Source of the DNA: Planctomycetota bacterium | GTDB lineage: Bacteria > Planctomycetota > UBA1135 > GCA-002686595 | Direction: 5' to 3' | NCBI GenBank assembly: GCA_002862085.1 | Contig: PKCK01000030.1 | Coordinates: 62,001-126,000 of the forward strand | Length of the DNA stretch: 64,000 nucleotides | In this document: piece by piece, positions 29,399-38,347 of the stretch | Position numbering within the stretch: position 1 is the stretch's first letter | Layout of the letters: each line of letters begins with the position of its first letter | Translations under genes and position numbers: made by a program | The notes under the pieces: generated by a model | The model's database searches: none | Seen by the model: only the letters and a program-made list of their open reading frames with translations | What the model was told of the DNA's origin: nothing

Positions 29399-31126
29399 AT
29401 GACGATCCTCGCCGCCGCGCTCCTGCTCCTCCCCCAGACAGCCCAGGTCCCGTCCGCGGCGGAGAGGCTCGACGCGTTGCTCGAGGCCGAGTGGGCCGAC
29501 CGGCTCGCGGCGAGTCCGCTCCTGGCGAGCTCCGTCGGCGAGCACGCCTTCGACCACCTCCTCCCCGACGTGTCGGCCGGGGCCCAGGAGCAGCGGGCCG
29601 AGCGGGCACGCGGCTTCCTCGCAGAACTCGCCGCGATCGACCCCGAAGAGCTCGACGTCGAGCGCAGGGTCTCGCGTTCGATGCTGCGCGCGGAGCTCCT
29701 CGACCGCGTCAGCTCCCACGAGTTCCGGGAGTGGCAAACGCCGCTCAACGCGGACTCGGGCTTCCACACCTCCTTCGCGCGCCTGCCCGAGTCCACGCGG
29801 CTCGACTCGGAGCTGGACGTCCAGAACTACTTCGCCCGCTGCCGCGCGTTCCCGCGCTACATGGACCAGCAGATCGCCAACATGCGCGAGGGCGTGAAGG
29901 CCGGGCGGATCCTCCCGGGGGTCGTCATGCTCGGGTTCCCCGCGCAGCTGCGCGGCGTGCTGGTCGACGCGGAGGCCCACCCCTTCGTCCGGGCCCTCGA
30001 CGAGCTCCCCGAGACCATCCCGGCGGAGCGTCGCGAGGCGCTCCTCCTCGAGGCGGTCTCGATCGCGGCGGAGAGCATCGTCCCCTCCTACCGACGCTTC
30101 CTCGAGTTCCTGATGGAGGAGTACGTCCCGGCCGGACGCGAGGACCTCGCCGCGCGGAGCCTGCCCTCGGGCGAGGAGTACTACGGGTTCCTGGTGCGGC
30201 GCTACACGACGCTGCCGCGCACACCCGACGAGGTGCACGCCCAGGGGCTCGCGGAGGTGGCGCGGATCCGGGCCGACATGGAGGCCCTCGTGGAGTCCCT
30301 CGAGTTCGAGGGGAGCTTCGCCGACTTCCTGACGTTCCTCCGGAGTGACCCGCGCTTCTACGCGCGCGACGCGGACGAGCTGCTCTCCCGGGCGGCGCGC
30401 ATCTGCAAGGACGTGGACGCGCTCCTCCCGCGCTACTTCGACCTGCTCCCGCGCCAGCCCTACGGCGTCGAGCCCGTCCCGGACGCGATCGCGCCGAAGT
30501 ACACCTCGGGCCGCTACGTCCGCGGGGCGCCCGGGAGCGGCCGCGCCGGGACCTACTGGGTGAACACCTACGCCCTCGAGAGCCGCCCGCTCTACGCCCT
30601 CCCGGCGCTCTCGCTCCACGAAGCCGTCCCGGGCCACCACCTCCAGATCGCGCTGACCGCCGAGCTGGAGCACCTCCCCCCCTTCCGCCGCAACTCCTAC
30701 GTGACGGCCTTCGGCGAGGGCTGGGCCCTCTACACCGAGTGGCTCGGGATCGAGATGGGGATCTACGACGACCCCTACGAGGAGTTCGGGCGCATGACCT
30801 ACGAGATGTGGCGCGCGGCGCGCCTCGTCGTCGACACGGGCATCCACTGGAAGGGATGGAGCCGCGAGCGAGCCATCGAGTTCCTCGCCTCGAACACCGC
30901 CCTCTCGATCCACGAGTGCACGACCGAGGTCGACCGCTACATCTCGTGGCCGGGACAGGCCCTCGCGTACAAGACGGGCGAGCTCGAGATCCGCGCGCTG
31001 CGCGCCGAGTGCGAGGAGCGCCTCGGGGTGGACTTCGACCTGCGTGCGTTCCACGACGCGATCCTGGGGAGCGGCGCTCTGCCCCTCGCCGTGCTGCGAG
31101 AGCGCATGGAGACCTGGACCCCCTGA
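29399..31126 (+). CDS. DUF885 family metallohydrolase, exported
   Basis: A 575-residue DUF885 protein, a family of exported zinc peptidase-like enzymes. The signal peptide is MTILAAALLLLPQTAQVPSA. The active-site motif LHEAVPGHHLQ is intact (His407, Glu408, His413), followed by HLPPFRRNSYVTAFGEGWALYTEWLG, ARLVVDTGIHWKGWSRERAI and the YISWPGQALAYKTGELEI block. The closing FHDAILGSGALPLAVLRERM fits the family end. The ATG at 29399 puts the signal peptide at the N-terminus; an upstream in-frame start adds an Arg-rich non-conserved stretch. It is divergent from recN. The window also holds a degenerate relative at 7576-9537. Confidence 0.92.
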   Translation: MTILAAALLLLPQTAQVPSAAERLDALLEAEWADRLAASPLLASSVGEHAFDHLLPDVSAGAQEQRAERARGFLAELAAIDPEELDVERRVSRSMLRAELLDRVSSHEFREWQTPLNADSGFHTSFARLPESTRLDSELDVQNYFARCRAFPRYMDQQIANMREGVKAGRILPGVVMLGFPAQLRGVLVDAEAHPFVRALDELPETIPAERREALLLEAVSIAAESIVPSYRRFLEFLMEEYVPAGREDLAARSLPSGEEYYGFLVRRYTTLPRTPDEVHAQGLAEVARIRADMEALVESLEFEGSFADFLTFLRSDPRFYARDADELLSRAARICKDVDALLPRYFDLLPRQPYGVEPVPDAIAPKYTSGRYVRGAPGSGRAGTYWVNTYALESRPLYALPALSLHEAVPGHHLQIALTAELEHLPPFRRNSYVTAFGEGWALYTEWLGIEMGIYDDPYEEFGRMTYEMWRAARLVVDTGIHWKGWSRERAIEFLASNTALSIHECTTEVDRYISWPGQALAYKTGELEIRALRAECEERLGVDFDLRAFHDAILGSGALPLAVLRERMETWTP

Positions 31127-31250
31127 CCCGGGCGGAGAACGCGCCTCGGACCGGGACGCGGCGTGTCCCGGCATGGCGCGATCCGTGAGACACCGACGAG
31201 TTCGTCGCCACGGCGCGTTCCGTCCGCCGCGGCGCTTCGCTGCTGGGAGC

Positions 31251-31448
31251 ATGATCGGAGTCCAACCCGTCACCGCGCCCACGACGATGTCCGCGCCCGT
31301 CTCCGCACGCGCCGCCCTCGACCTCTCCGTCATGAAGATGGAGCAGGACGGCGAGCGCGCGAAGGGTGACGCCAACGCGCGCCTCATCGCAGCCGCCGCA
31401 GAGGTCCAGCTGACCGGCAAGGGGGGTCGCGTGGACGTCACCGGATAG
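31251..31448 (+). CDS. Small YjfB-like putative motility protein
   Basis: A 65-residue ORF with an ATG preceded by GGGAG. The middle (ARAALDLSVMKMEQDGERAK) and the end (GKGGRVDVTG) resemble the short YjfB-type putative motility proteins, which have a central helix with a VxxKxxxD pattern and end in a GxxxDV motif. The function of that family is not well defined. Composition is less biased than in the neighbours and the SD-to-ATG spacing is very short, so it may not be translated from this start. No flagellar gene is nearby. Confidence 0.45.
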   Translation: MIGVQPVTAPTTMSAPVSARAALDLSVMKMEQDGERAKGDANARLIAAAAEVQLTGKGGRVDVTG

Positions 31449-31574
31449 GTCCTCCTCACTCACGCCGCGCCGCACGTGGCACCTGCGATCGCCCAGGGCC
31501 GCGGCTCCAGCGCGATCTCCCTCGCCGTCCGCACGCGCGACCCGCTGGCTCCCGGGCCGGCGGGATCGCGTACG

Positions 31575-34130
31575 TCAGCGCCGAAGCGCGGCCATCGGCG
31601 ACGAGCCCAGGGCCCGCGCGCTGGACGCGAGGCCGGCGAGGATCGCGAGGGCCGCCGTGGCGAGCCCGGCCGCGGGGACGGCCGCCAGGTTCGGCACGCC
31701 CTCCATGTCGAGGCCGATGGAGAGGAAGACCCAGGAGAGCAGCAGAGCCCCGAGCCCGCCCAGCAGGCCGGCCATCAGCCCGAGCAGGCCGAACTCCACG
31801 GAGAACAGGAGCGCGACGCCGCGTCGGGTGAGCCCGAGCGCCTTGAGCAACGCGGCCTCGCCGCCCCGCCGCATGGACGAGGCCGCCACCGCGCCCGCCA
31901 GGATCGCGATACCGGTCAGGATCGTGAAGCCGCCGAGGAGGCGCACTGCGAGCGCGATGCGGCCGAGCGTCGACGCGACCCGTTCCAGGAGCGGGCGGAT
32001 GCGTAGCACGCTGACGTTGGGGAAGGCCTCGACCACCCGCGCCTGCAGCCCGCGTTCCCTGCCGGCCGGGAGCTTCGCGGCGGCGAGGCGCCAACCCGGC
32101 GCTCCGTCCATGACGCCAGGCTCCACGAGCAGGAAGAAGTTGATCCGGAAGCTGGCCCAGTCGACCTCGCGCAGGCTCGTCACGAGGAACTCCATGGTGA
32201 CGCCCTGGACGTCGAAGGCGACCGTGTCGCCCACACCCACGCCGAGGGACTTCGCGAACTCCACCTCGACGCTGATCTCGTCGGCCTCGGGGTCGCTCCA
32301 GAGCGAGCCCTCGACCAGCGTGTTCCCCCCGGGCAGCTCGTCGGCCCAGGTGAGCCGCTGCTCGCGCGTGAGCTGCCAGCGGCCGCGGCCGCGACCGCGA
32401 CCTCCGCGACGCTCCTCGAGCAGGTCCGCGATCGGGGTGCCTCGCAGCCCGGCGAGCCGCGCCATCACCACCGGGGTGGAGTCGACGTTCGTCGCGCCGA
32501 CGTCGTCCATGATCGCCCGGACGCCGTCCCATTGGTCGGGCTGGACGTCCACGAGGAAGACCGTGGGCGCGTCGGGCGGAGCGCCGTTGATGAGCTCGGT
32601 GTTCAGGCGGGAGCCCACGAGACCGAGGGCGACGACGACCAGCGTTCCCAGGCCGAGGGCCACCGCGGCGCCCGCCACGCCGGCGCCGGGGCGCGCGAGG
32701 GCGGCGAGCCCGTGGCGCGCGGTCGGCGTGAGAGCCCCGCGAGGCACGGACCCTGCGAGCCGCGAGACCAGCCGCGCAGCGCCCGCGAGCAGCCCCACGA
32801 GGACGCCCAGACCGGCCGTGAAGGCCGCCGCGACGAGCGGGTCGCGCGCCTGCAGCCACGCGAACGCGAACACGCCGAACACGAGGGCCGCGCCCGTGCC
32901 CAGCCGCACGGCGGACGGGGCGGGGAGCGGCGCCGCCTCCGCGCGGAGCACGCGCGCGGGGGAGACGCGCCACACCGCCGTCAAGGGCGGGAGGCTGAAC
33001 ACGGCGGCGGTCCCCAGCCCCAGCACGAGCCCGCGCGCCGCGGCGCCCCATTGGAGCCCGCCGACGCCGCTCTCCATCAGCTCGGGCGCGAACGCCCGCA
33101 CCAGGTAGGGCGCCGCGAGGCCGGCCGCGATCCCGACCGCGCATCCGATGACCGCGAGGCCCAGCACGTGCCCGAAGTACGCGAGGAAGACCTCCCGCGG
33201 CCGCATGCCCAGACTCCGCAGGGTCGCGATCGCCGGCGCGCGGCTCCCGAGCCAGGCGCGCACGACCTGGGCCACGCCGATGCCACCCAGGAGGAGCGAC
33301 AGGAGCGCCACGAGGCCCAGGTAGGACCCGACGTTGTCGAGCGCCCGCGTGAGGCCCGGGCTCGGCCGCGTGAACGACTTGTAGGTCAGGTAGGCCGCCT
33401 GGTCGGAGGCCTCCCGGATGCCGGCGATGAACGCGCGAGCGGCGGCCTTGGGCCTCTCCGACTCGAGGGCCACGAGGCGCCGATGCTTCACGCGGCTCCC
33501 GAAGCCCACGAGGGCCGTGCGCTCGAGGCCCGCCGGCGAGAGGAACAGGCGCGGGCCGAGGGTCATCGCGAAGTCGACGCGATCCGGCTCGTCCACGAGC
33601 TCCGCGGCGATCCGGAAGGACTGGCCGCCCACGAGGATCGTGTCGCCGACGCCGATCCCGAGCTGCGCGAGGAGCTCGGGCGCCGCGATCGACTCGTCCT
33701 CTGCGAGCGCGCCGGGGCGCAGCCCCGCCGGTGAGGTGACGAGCTCGCCGTACAGCGGATAGCCGGCCGTGGCCGCCTTGAGCTCCGCGAGCAGGATCCC
33801 GTCCGCGCCGGCGTCCCCGTCGCGACGCACCATGGCGCCGAGCTCGGTGACCTGCGCCGCGCGCGAGACCGCGCCCGCTCCCGGCGCCACGAGCGCCTCG
33901 ACCTCCTCCGGGATCGGACGGCGCGACTCGACGACGACGTCCGCCGCGAGCAGGGCGCGCGCGTCCCGGCGGACGGCGCCCTCGACCGCCGAGACCAGCG
34001 CGGCGACCCCGGTGACTGCCGCGACCCCGATCGCGAGGCACGCGGTCATGAACACGAGCCGGCCGCGCGCGCCGCGGGACTCGCGACGCATGAGCGCGGT
34101 GAGGGGGGCGAGAGGTGTACCCGCGCTCAT
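31575..34130 (-). CDS. ABC transporter permease, FtsX-like with two MacB/YbbP-type halves
   Basis: An 851-residue permease with about ten membrane helices arranged as two FtsX-like units joined by a pair of helices. It has an N-terminal helix then a large periplasmic domain (about 50-250), a YLGLVALLSLLLGGIGVAQVV helix set, a second helix pair near 400-470, and a second periplasmic domain (about 490-690). A final triple helix starts at LAVRLLGGFTILTGIAIL. This layout matches YbbP, the partner of YbbA-type ATPases, thought to move lipids or lipoproteins rather than small solutes. The ATG overlaps the stop of the ATPase gene upstream (ATGA). Confidence 0.92.
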   Translation of the reverse strand: MSAGTPLAPLTALMRRESRGARGRLVFMTACLAIGVAAVTGVAALVSAVEGAVRRDARALLAADVVVESRRPIPEEVEALVAPGAGAVSRAAQVTELGAMVRRDGDAGADGILLAELKAATAGYPLYGELVTSPAGLRPGALAEDESIAAPELLAQLGIGVGDTILVGGQSFRIAAELVDEPDRVDFAMTLGPRLFLSPAGLERTALVGFGSRVKHRRLVALESERPKAAARAFIAGIREASDQAAYLTYKSFTRPSPGLTRALDNVGSYLGLVALLSLLLGGIGVAQVVRAWLGSRAPAIATLRSLGMRPREVFLAYFGHVLGLAVIGCAVGIAAGLAAPYLVRAFAPELMESGVGGLQWGAAARGLVLGLGTAAVFSLPPLTAVWRVSPARVLRAEAAPLPAPSAVRLGTGAALVFGVFAFAWLQARDPLVAAAFTAGLGVLVGLLAGAARLVSRLAGSVPRGALTPTARHGLAALARPGAGVAGAAVALGLGTLVVVALGLVGSRLNTELINGAPPDAPTVFLVDVQPDQWDGVRAIMDDVGATNVDSTPVVMARLAGLRGTPIADLLEERRGGRGRGRGRWQLTREQRLTWADELPGGNTLVEGSLWSDPEADEISVEVEFAKSLGVGVGDTVAFDVQGVTMEFLVTSLREVDWASFRINFFLLVEPGVMDGAPGWRLAAAKLPAGRERGLQARVVEAFPNVSVLRIRPLLERVASTLGRIALAVRLLGGFTILTGIAILAGAVAASSMRRGGEAALLKALGLTRRGVALLFSVEFGLLGLMAGLLGGLGALLLSWVFLSIGLDMEGVPNLAAVPAAGLATAALAILAGLASSARALGSSPMAALRR

Positions 34131-34843
34131 CCCACCGAGGTCTGCGCGCGCCGATCGATCTCCTGCTCGATGCGGCCGCCCCGGAGGTGCACGGCGCGGG
34201 GGGCGCGCGCTGCGATCTCGAGGTCGTGGGTCACGAGGATCAGCGCGGTCCCCTCGTCCCGGCGCAGCTCGAGCAGCATCTCGAGGACGCGCGCCCCCGT
34301 CTCGCTGTCGAGGTTGCCGGTGGGCTCGTCGGCGAAGAGCAGCGCCGGCCTGGCTCCGAAGGCACGGGCGAGGGCGACCCGCTGCTGCTCGCCCCCCGAG
34401 AGCTGGGAGGGGTAGTGGTGGCCGCGATCGGCGAGGCCCACCTGGTCGAGGAGCGCGTCCGCCCGGTCTGCGGCGTCCTCGACGCCCGTGAGCTCCATCG
34501 GGAGCAGGATGTTCTCACGCGCCGTGAGGTTGCCCAGCAGCTGGAAGGACTGGAAGACGAAGCCCACGCGTCCGCGGCGCAGGAGGGCGAGCTCGTCCTC
34601 GTCCATCGCCGCGAGGGACGCACCGTCGATCGTCACGTCGCCTGCGGTGGGCCGATCGAGGCCCGCCAGCAACCCGAGCATGGTCGACTTGCCGCTCCCC
34701 GACGGTCCGACGATGCAGACGAACTCACCCGCCTCGACGGAGAGGTTCACGCCGTCGAGGATCGTGAGGTCGCGGCTGCCAGAGCGCAGGCGCTTGGTGA
34801 GGCCGACGGCCTGGAGGAGAGGAGCGGCGGGGCGCTTGGTCAT
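34127..34843 (-). CDS. ABC transporter ATP-binding protein (LolD/YbbA/MacB-type)
   Basis: A 238-residue cytoplasmic ATPase. Walker A is GPSGSGKS, the Q-loop lies in GFVFQSFQLLGNLTARENILLPMEL, the signature is LSGGEQQRVALARAF, Walker B is LLFADEPTGNLD, and the switch His is in LILVTHD. The VFQSFQLL and NLDSETG variants put it in the MacB/LolD/YbbA subgroup that energises FtsX-like permeases. The ATG at 34843 is used because the upstream extension has no family similarity. It is the first gene of a coupled two-gene operon with the permease. Confidence 0.95.
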   Translation of the reverse strand: MTKRPAAPLLQAVGLTKRLRSGSRDLTILDGVNLSVEAGEFVCIVGPSGSGKSTMLGLLAGLDRPTAGDVTIDGASLAAMDEDELALLRRGRVGFVFQSFQLLGNLTARENILLPMELTGVEDAADRADALLDQVGLADRGHHYPSQLSGGEQQRVALARAFGARPALLFADEPTGNLDSETGARVLEMLLELRRDEGTALILVTHDLEIAARAPRAVHLRGGRIEQEIDRRAQTSVG

Positions 34844-35057
34844 CGCGAGCAGGGGTTCGCGCGCGGGGCCCGGCGCGAGGCGCGAGATCCTCCCATCCGC
34901 CGCCCACGGACGCACACCCCCCCACGGGATCGTTCACACGCTTCAAGCGGGTGCACGGTGGAACCAGCGGCGATCCGGCCCAAGGGAGGAACGGATCCGT
35001 GCGCGGCGACCGACCCCGTGGGAGGATCTCCGCACCGCCACCGCAGCGACCCGCCCG

Positions 35058-35780
35058 ATGACTCGACGACTCCCGCTTCTCACCTTCCTGGTGATCGCAC
35101 CCACGCTGCTCGCCTGCTCCGACGCCGAGCGGACCGAGACACAGCCCGCCCGGGAGCTCGGGGACGGCTACGGCGGCTCGACGGACGCCGCCGCGCCGGC
35201 GGCGCTGGAGATCGCGCACGACGCCCCGCTCGTGCTCTTCCTCGGCGACTCGATCACGGCCGGGCTGCACCTCTCGGTGGACCTCGCGTGGCCCGCTGCG
35301 CTCCAGCGCATCCTCGAGGACGAGGGCGTGCCCTTCCGGCTCCAGAACGCCGGCGTCAGCGGCGACACGACCGCTGGAGGCCTCTCTCGCGCCGACTGGG
35401 TGCTGCGGTCGGAGCCGGACATCGTCGTGATCGAGCTGGGCGCCAACGACGGCCTGCGAGCGGTCGCGCTCACGGACACCGAGGCGAACCTGCGCGCCCT
35501 CGTGAAGAAGATCCGCGCCGCGGGCGCGCGCCCGCTGCTCATGGGGATGAACGTGCCCACCAACCTCGGCGAGTACGCGGAGGACTTCGCAGCGCTCTTC
35601 CCACGGATCGCCGAGGATCTCGACGTCCCCCTCGTCCCGCGCTTCCTGGAGGGCGTCGGAGGCGTGCCGGAGATGAACCTGCCGGACGGTCTGCATCCGA
35701 CGCGTGAGGGTCACGAACGGCTCGCGACCAACGCGCGCTCGGCGCTCGAGTCGGAGCTCGCGGCGATCTCCGGCCGCTAG
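35058..35780 (+). CDS. GDSL/SGNH esterase lipoprotein (TesA-like)
   Basis: A 240-residue exported lipoprotein: LLTFLVIAPTLLACS gives the lipobox. It has SGNH blocks I (VLFLGDSITAGLHLS, catalytic Ser), II (QNAGVSGDTTAGG), III (IELGANDGLR) and V (LPDGLHPTREGH, catalytic Asp and His). The overall pattern matches E. coli TesA-type thioesterase/lysophospholipases. It probably hydrolyses ester or thioester bonds in lipids in the periplasm. Its TAG stop shares the palindrome CTAG with the stop of the convergent gene at 35777. Confidence 0.93.
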   Translation: MTRRLPLLTFLVIAPTLLACSDAERTETQPARELGDGYGGSTDAAAPAALEIAHDAPLVLFLGDSITAGLHLSVDLAWPAALQRILEDEGVPFRLQNAGVSGDTTAGGLSRADWVLRSEPDIVVIELGANDGLRAVALTDTEANLRALVKKIRAAGARPLLMGMNVPTNLGEYAEDFAALFPRIAEDLDVPLVPRFLEGVGGVPEMNLPDGLHPTREGHERLATNARSALESELAAISGR

Positions 35781-36565
35781 CGATCGCCCTTCGCGTCGGC
35801 CCAGTTCTCCCAGGGCGCCGTGAAGTAGGAGAAGCGGCCGCCCAGCCCGCCGGCCCTCAGGAAGCCCTGGTAACCGGCGAGACGCTCCGGCCCGACGAGC
35901 TCGAGGACCTCGGCGCGGTGAGCCGCGCGATTCTCCATGAAGATACGCCCGAGCTCCTCGTCGTCGACGTCGCCGCTGGACCAGAGGCGGGTCATCTCGC
36001 GGTTCCGATCGTTCTGGGTCTCGAGCAGATCACGAATGACGCGCCGATCCTGGACGCCGAGCCCCAGCTGATCACCGAGCTTCGAGACCGTCTCGTTCAA
36101 CCGCGCATCGACCTCGTCGTACTCCGCGTAGGACTTCGCCGCCTCCTCGGCGCGCTCCTCCATCTCGGCCTCGCGCGCCTCCGCACGCTCCCTGGCCTCC
36201 CGCTCCTCGAGCACGCGCGTGACCTCATCACGGAACGCGCTCTGCTCGGCGGGAGTGACCCCCGCGACCAGTCCACCTGGACCCGCCGCGTCGTCCGGCG
36301 CGGCGAACGGAACCTCACGAGCCCCCGAGGCGCCGCGGGACTCCAGCCCCGCGACCCGGTCCTCGAGGAGCGTGATCTGCATGCGCAGCTCGACGATCGC
36401 CTCGGACTCGTCTCCGGACTCCGCCGGGACCGCTGGCTGATCGACCCGCGCGGGCCCGTCGAAGCTCGACGGAGCCGGGGGCCCCGCCGCAGGGCGGGCC
36501 ACGAGGAAGGCGACCGCTCCGGAGAGCAGACAGGATCCGATCACGGTGAGGGCGGCTGTTCGCAT
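35777..36565 (-). CDS. Membrane-anchored coiled-coil protein of unknown function
   Basis: A 262-residue protein with one N-terminal membrane helix (TAALTVIGSCLLSGAVAFLV), a Pro/Ala/Ser-rich linker, and a short predicted coiled coil (IVELRMQITLLEDRVAGLE). A long Glu/Ala/Arg helix follows at about residues 110-170. The C-terminal half (DQLGLGVQDRRVIRDLLETQ, later YQGFLRAGGLGGRFSYFT) resembles helical periplasmic Spy/CpxP-like or LTXXQ-type repeats, but I do not recognise the family. The ATG at 36565 is preferred over a GTG at 36580. It lies 35 bp downstream of the homocysteine methyltransferase gene and is probably in the same transcript. Confidence 0.7.
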   Translation of the reverse strand: MRTAALTVIGSCLLSGAVAFLVARPAAGPPAPSSFDGPARVDQPAVPAESGDESEAIVELRMQITLLEDRVAGLESRGASGAREVPFAAPDDAAGPGGLVAGVTPAEQSAFRDEVTRVLEEREARERAEAREAEMEERAEEAAKSYAEYDEVDARLNETVSKLGDQLGLGVQDRRVIRDLLETQNDRNREMTRLWSSGDVDDEELGRIFMENRAAHRAEVLELVGPERLAGYQGFLRAGGLGGRFSYFTAPWENWADAKGDR

Positions 36566-36600
36566 ACGACCAGTGTGCACGGATCAGCGCGAATCGGGAA

Positions 36601-37545
36601 TCACGTGCGTCCCAGAGCCGCGGCGATGCGCGCGAGGTCCGGCGCGGTCACGCGGCAGCAGCCGCCGATGAGGCGCGCCCCGCGCCTTCGCCACCCGGTC
36701 GCGAGGTCCGGCAGGTCACTCCTCGACGGTTCCTCGGACCACGTCTTCGTCTCCGCCTCGTAGCGCTCGCCCGAGTTCGGATAGGCGAGGAGTTCCGCGC
36801 CCGACCGGCGCGCCGCGAGCCGGCCGAGGAGCGAATCGACGTGCTCGGGCGCCGTGCAGTTCACGCCCACCGCGACGAGATTCTCGAGGTCCTCGAGCGC
36901 CTCCGCCGCGCGCTCGATCGGCGCGCCGTCGGCGAGGTGGGCGCCGTCGCGGCAGGCGAAGCTGACCCAGGCGGCGGCGCCCGGGTGCTCCAGGAGGAGC
37001 TCGCGAAGGGCCTCGACCTCGGTGACGCTGGGGATCGTCTCGATGGCGAGGAGATCCGCGCGGCCCGCGAGGAGCTCGAAGCGTTCGCGGTGGAAATCCA
37101 CGAGCGCCGCGAGCCCGACGCCGTAGTCGCCGCGGTACTCGGAGCCGTCGGCGAGGTATGCGCCGTACGGCCCGATGCTCGCCGCCACGACGGGCGCGGG
37201 GCTCGCCGGACCCGCGCCGCGCTCAGCGAGGAACTCATCGCGCGCCCGCTCTGCGAGCTCGAGGCTCCGGAGGATCAGCGCCCGCGCCCCGGCCGCCGAA
37301 GCTCCCGCGCGCCGCAGCCCCTGGGGCGTCGCCTGATAGCTCGCGGAGATGACGCAGTCGGCGCCCGCGTCGAGGAAGGCCCTGTGCGCCCGCTCGATCG
37401 CGTCCGGATCGTCCGCGAGGAGACGCGCCGACCAGAGCGCGTGGTCGAGGTCGTGACCCTCGAGCTCCAGCTGCGATGCGAGCCCGCCATCGAGCAGGAC
37501 GTGGTCACGCGCGGCGAGATGGGGCTCGAAGGGACTCTGCGTCAT
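36601..37545 (-). CDS. mmuM: Homocysteine S-methyltransferase
   Basis: A 314-residue TIM-barrel zinc enzyme transferring a methyl group from S-methylmethionine or SAM to homocysteine to form methionine. It has LLDGGLASQLELEGHDL at the start and DCVISASYQATPQGL. The zinc ligands are in VGVNCTAPEH and GARLIGGCCRVTAPDL, which carry the expected NCxxP and GGCC patterns. The length matches the MmuM/BHMT-like single-domain family. It starts at an ATG. It may repair or recycle SAM, which fits the unusually high number of methyltransferases in the window, though that link is only an inference. Confidence 0.93.
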   Translation of the reverse strand: MTQSPFEPHLAARDHVLLDGGLASQLELEGHDLDHALWSARLLADDPDAIERAHRAFLDAGADCVISASYQATPQGLRRAGASAAGARALILRSLELAERARDEFLAERGAGPASPAPVVAASIGPYGAYLADGSEYRGDYGVGLAALVDFHRERFELLAGRADLLAIETIPSVTEVEALRELLLEHPGAAAWVSFACRDGAHLADGAPIERAAEALEDLENLVAVGVNCTAPEHVDSLLGRLAARRSGAELLAYPNSGERYEAETKTWSEEPSRSDLPDLATGWRRRGARLIGGCCRVTAPDLARIAAALGRT

Positions 37546-37603
37546 GGGCGCTCGCCGCCGTCGGGCAGCCTCCCCATCGTAGGGCCGGATCGGTGATCCT
37601 TGC

Positions 37604-38260
37604 TCAGCGGAGGGTCCGCGCCCTGAGCGCGTCCCACGTCTCCTGGCAGGTCGCGCGGATGGACTCGAGCTCGCTGCGCACGTGGCCGGGCAGGTCCGGT
37701 GCGAGGGCGCGATCGAGCTCGGAGATCGCGATGCGCCATCCCTCGCGTTCGATCATCTCGAGCGCGCGGATGGCGTGGAGGACGGTCCCCTCGGGAGTCT
37801 GCTCGTCGGTGCGAGCCGCGTGGGTGACCTCGATCCAGGGGCTGCCGGCGAGGAGTTCGCGGACCACGAGCTCGAGCTCGAGGCGATCGTGCGGGCGCGA
37901 GGACGCGAGCACGGCCTCCGCGGCGGTCCCGCGGCGGACATGGAGCCGCGCCATCGGCGCGTCGTACTCCTCGGCGATCCAGAGCCACTGTTCGTCACCC
38001 CAGACCTCGACGCAGCGGTGATCCGCGGGAGTGAAGCGAGACAGGAAGGGGTTCCAGTCCTCGATCTCCCGGCGGAGCTGCGCGACGACGGTGACGGACT
38101 CCCCGAGGCGCTGCTCGGGGACGTCCATGAGCGCGCCGAGGGAGGAGCGAGGCGCCACCGGGAGGGTCGGGCCGGCGGCCTCGACCAGGCCGATCTCGGG
38201 GCCGGACGACGAGCCGAGGAGCAGGCTCAATCCGAGGGGCGCGGCGACGAGGATCGACAT
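37604..38260 (-). CDS. Exported hypothetical protein
   Basis: A 218-residue protein with a short hydrophobic N-terminus (ILVAAPLGLSLLLG) that is probably a signal peptide. The body has LGESVTVVAQLRREIEDWNPF and the region CVEVWGDEQWLWIAEEYDAP, suggesting a small OB/beta-barrel-like domain as in nucleic-acid-binding or stress-related exported proteins. It then has a helical C-terminus. I do not recognise it. A 23-bp perfect-arm palindrome sits immediately before the ATG. It starts 87 bp downstream of an NTF2-like lipoprotein gene on the same strand. Confidence 0.65.
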   Translation of the reverse strand: MSILVAAPLGLSLLLGSSSGPEIGLVEAAGPTLPVAPRSSLGALMDVPEQRLGESVTVVAQLRREIEDWNPFLSRFTPADHRCVEVWGDEQWLWIAEEYDAPMARLHVRRGTAAEAVLASSRPHDRLELELVVRELLAGSPWIEVTHAARTDEQTPEGTVLHAIRALEMIEREGWRIAISELDRALAPDLPGHVRSELESIRATCQETWDALRARTLR

Positions 38261-38264
38261 GGCG

Positions 38265-38287
38265 GGGCGGGAAAGGATTTCCCGCCC
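38265..38287. promoter_or_regulatory. 10-bp inverted repeat with 3-bp centre before a start codon
   Basis: The arms GGGCGGGAAA and TTTCCCGCCC are perfect, with GGA between them. The repeat ends 4 bp before the ATG of the gene at 38260 and 60 bp after the stop of the NTF2-like gene. It lies exactly where a ribosome binding site should be and no T-run follows. Possible roles are an operator, a translation-blocking hairpin, or a terminator of the upstream gene. Confidence 0.5.
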
Positions 38288-38347
38288 GTGGTGATCGGCC
38301 GGTCGCGCTGGCCCCTTGAGAGGAAAGCGCGCCTGCCGCCCGCGACG

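Noticed and set aside
35777-35780. Shared CTAG at the stops of two convergent genes
   Set aside because: Curious, but a 4-bp palindrome giving TAG on both strands is expected by chance in compact genomes and carries no further signal.
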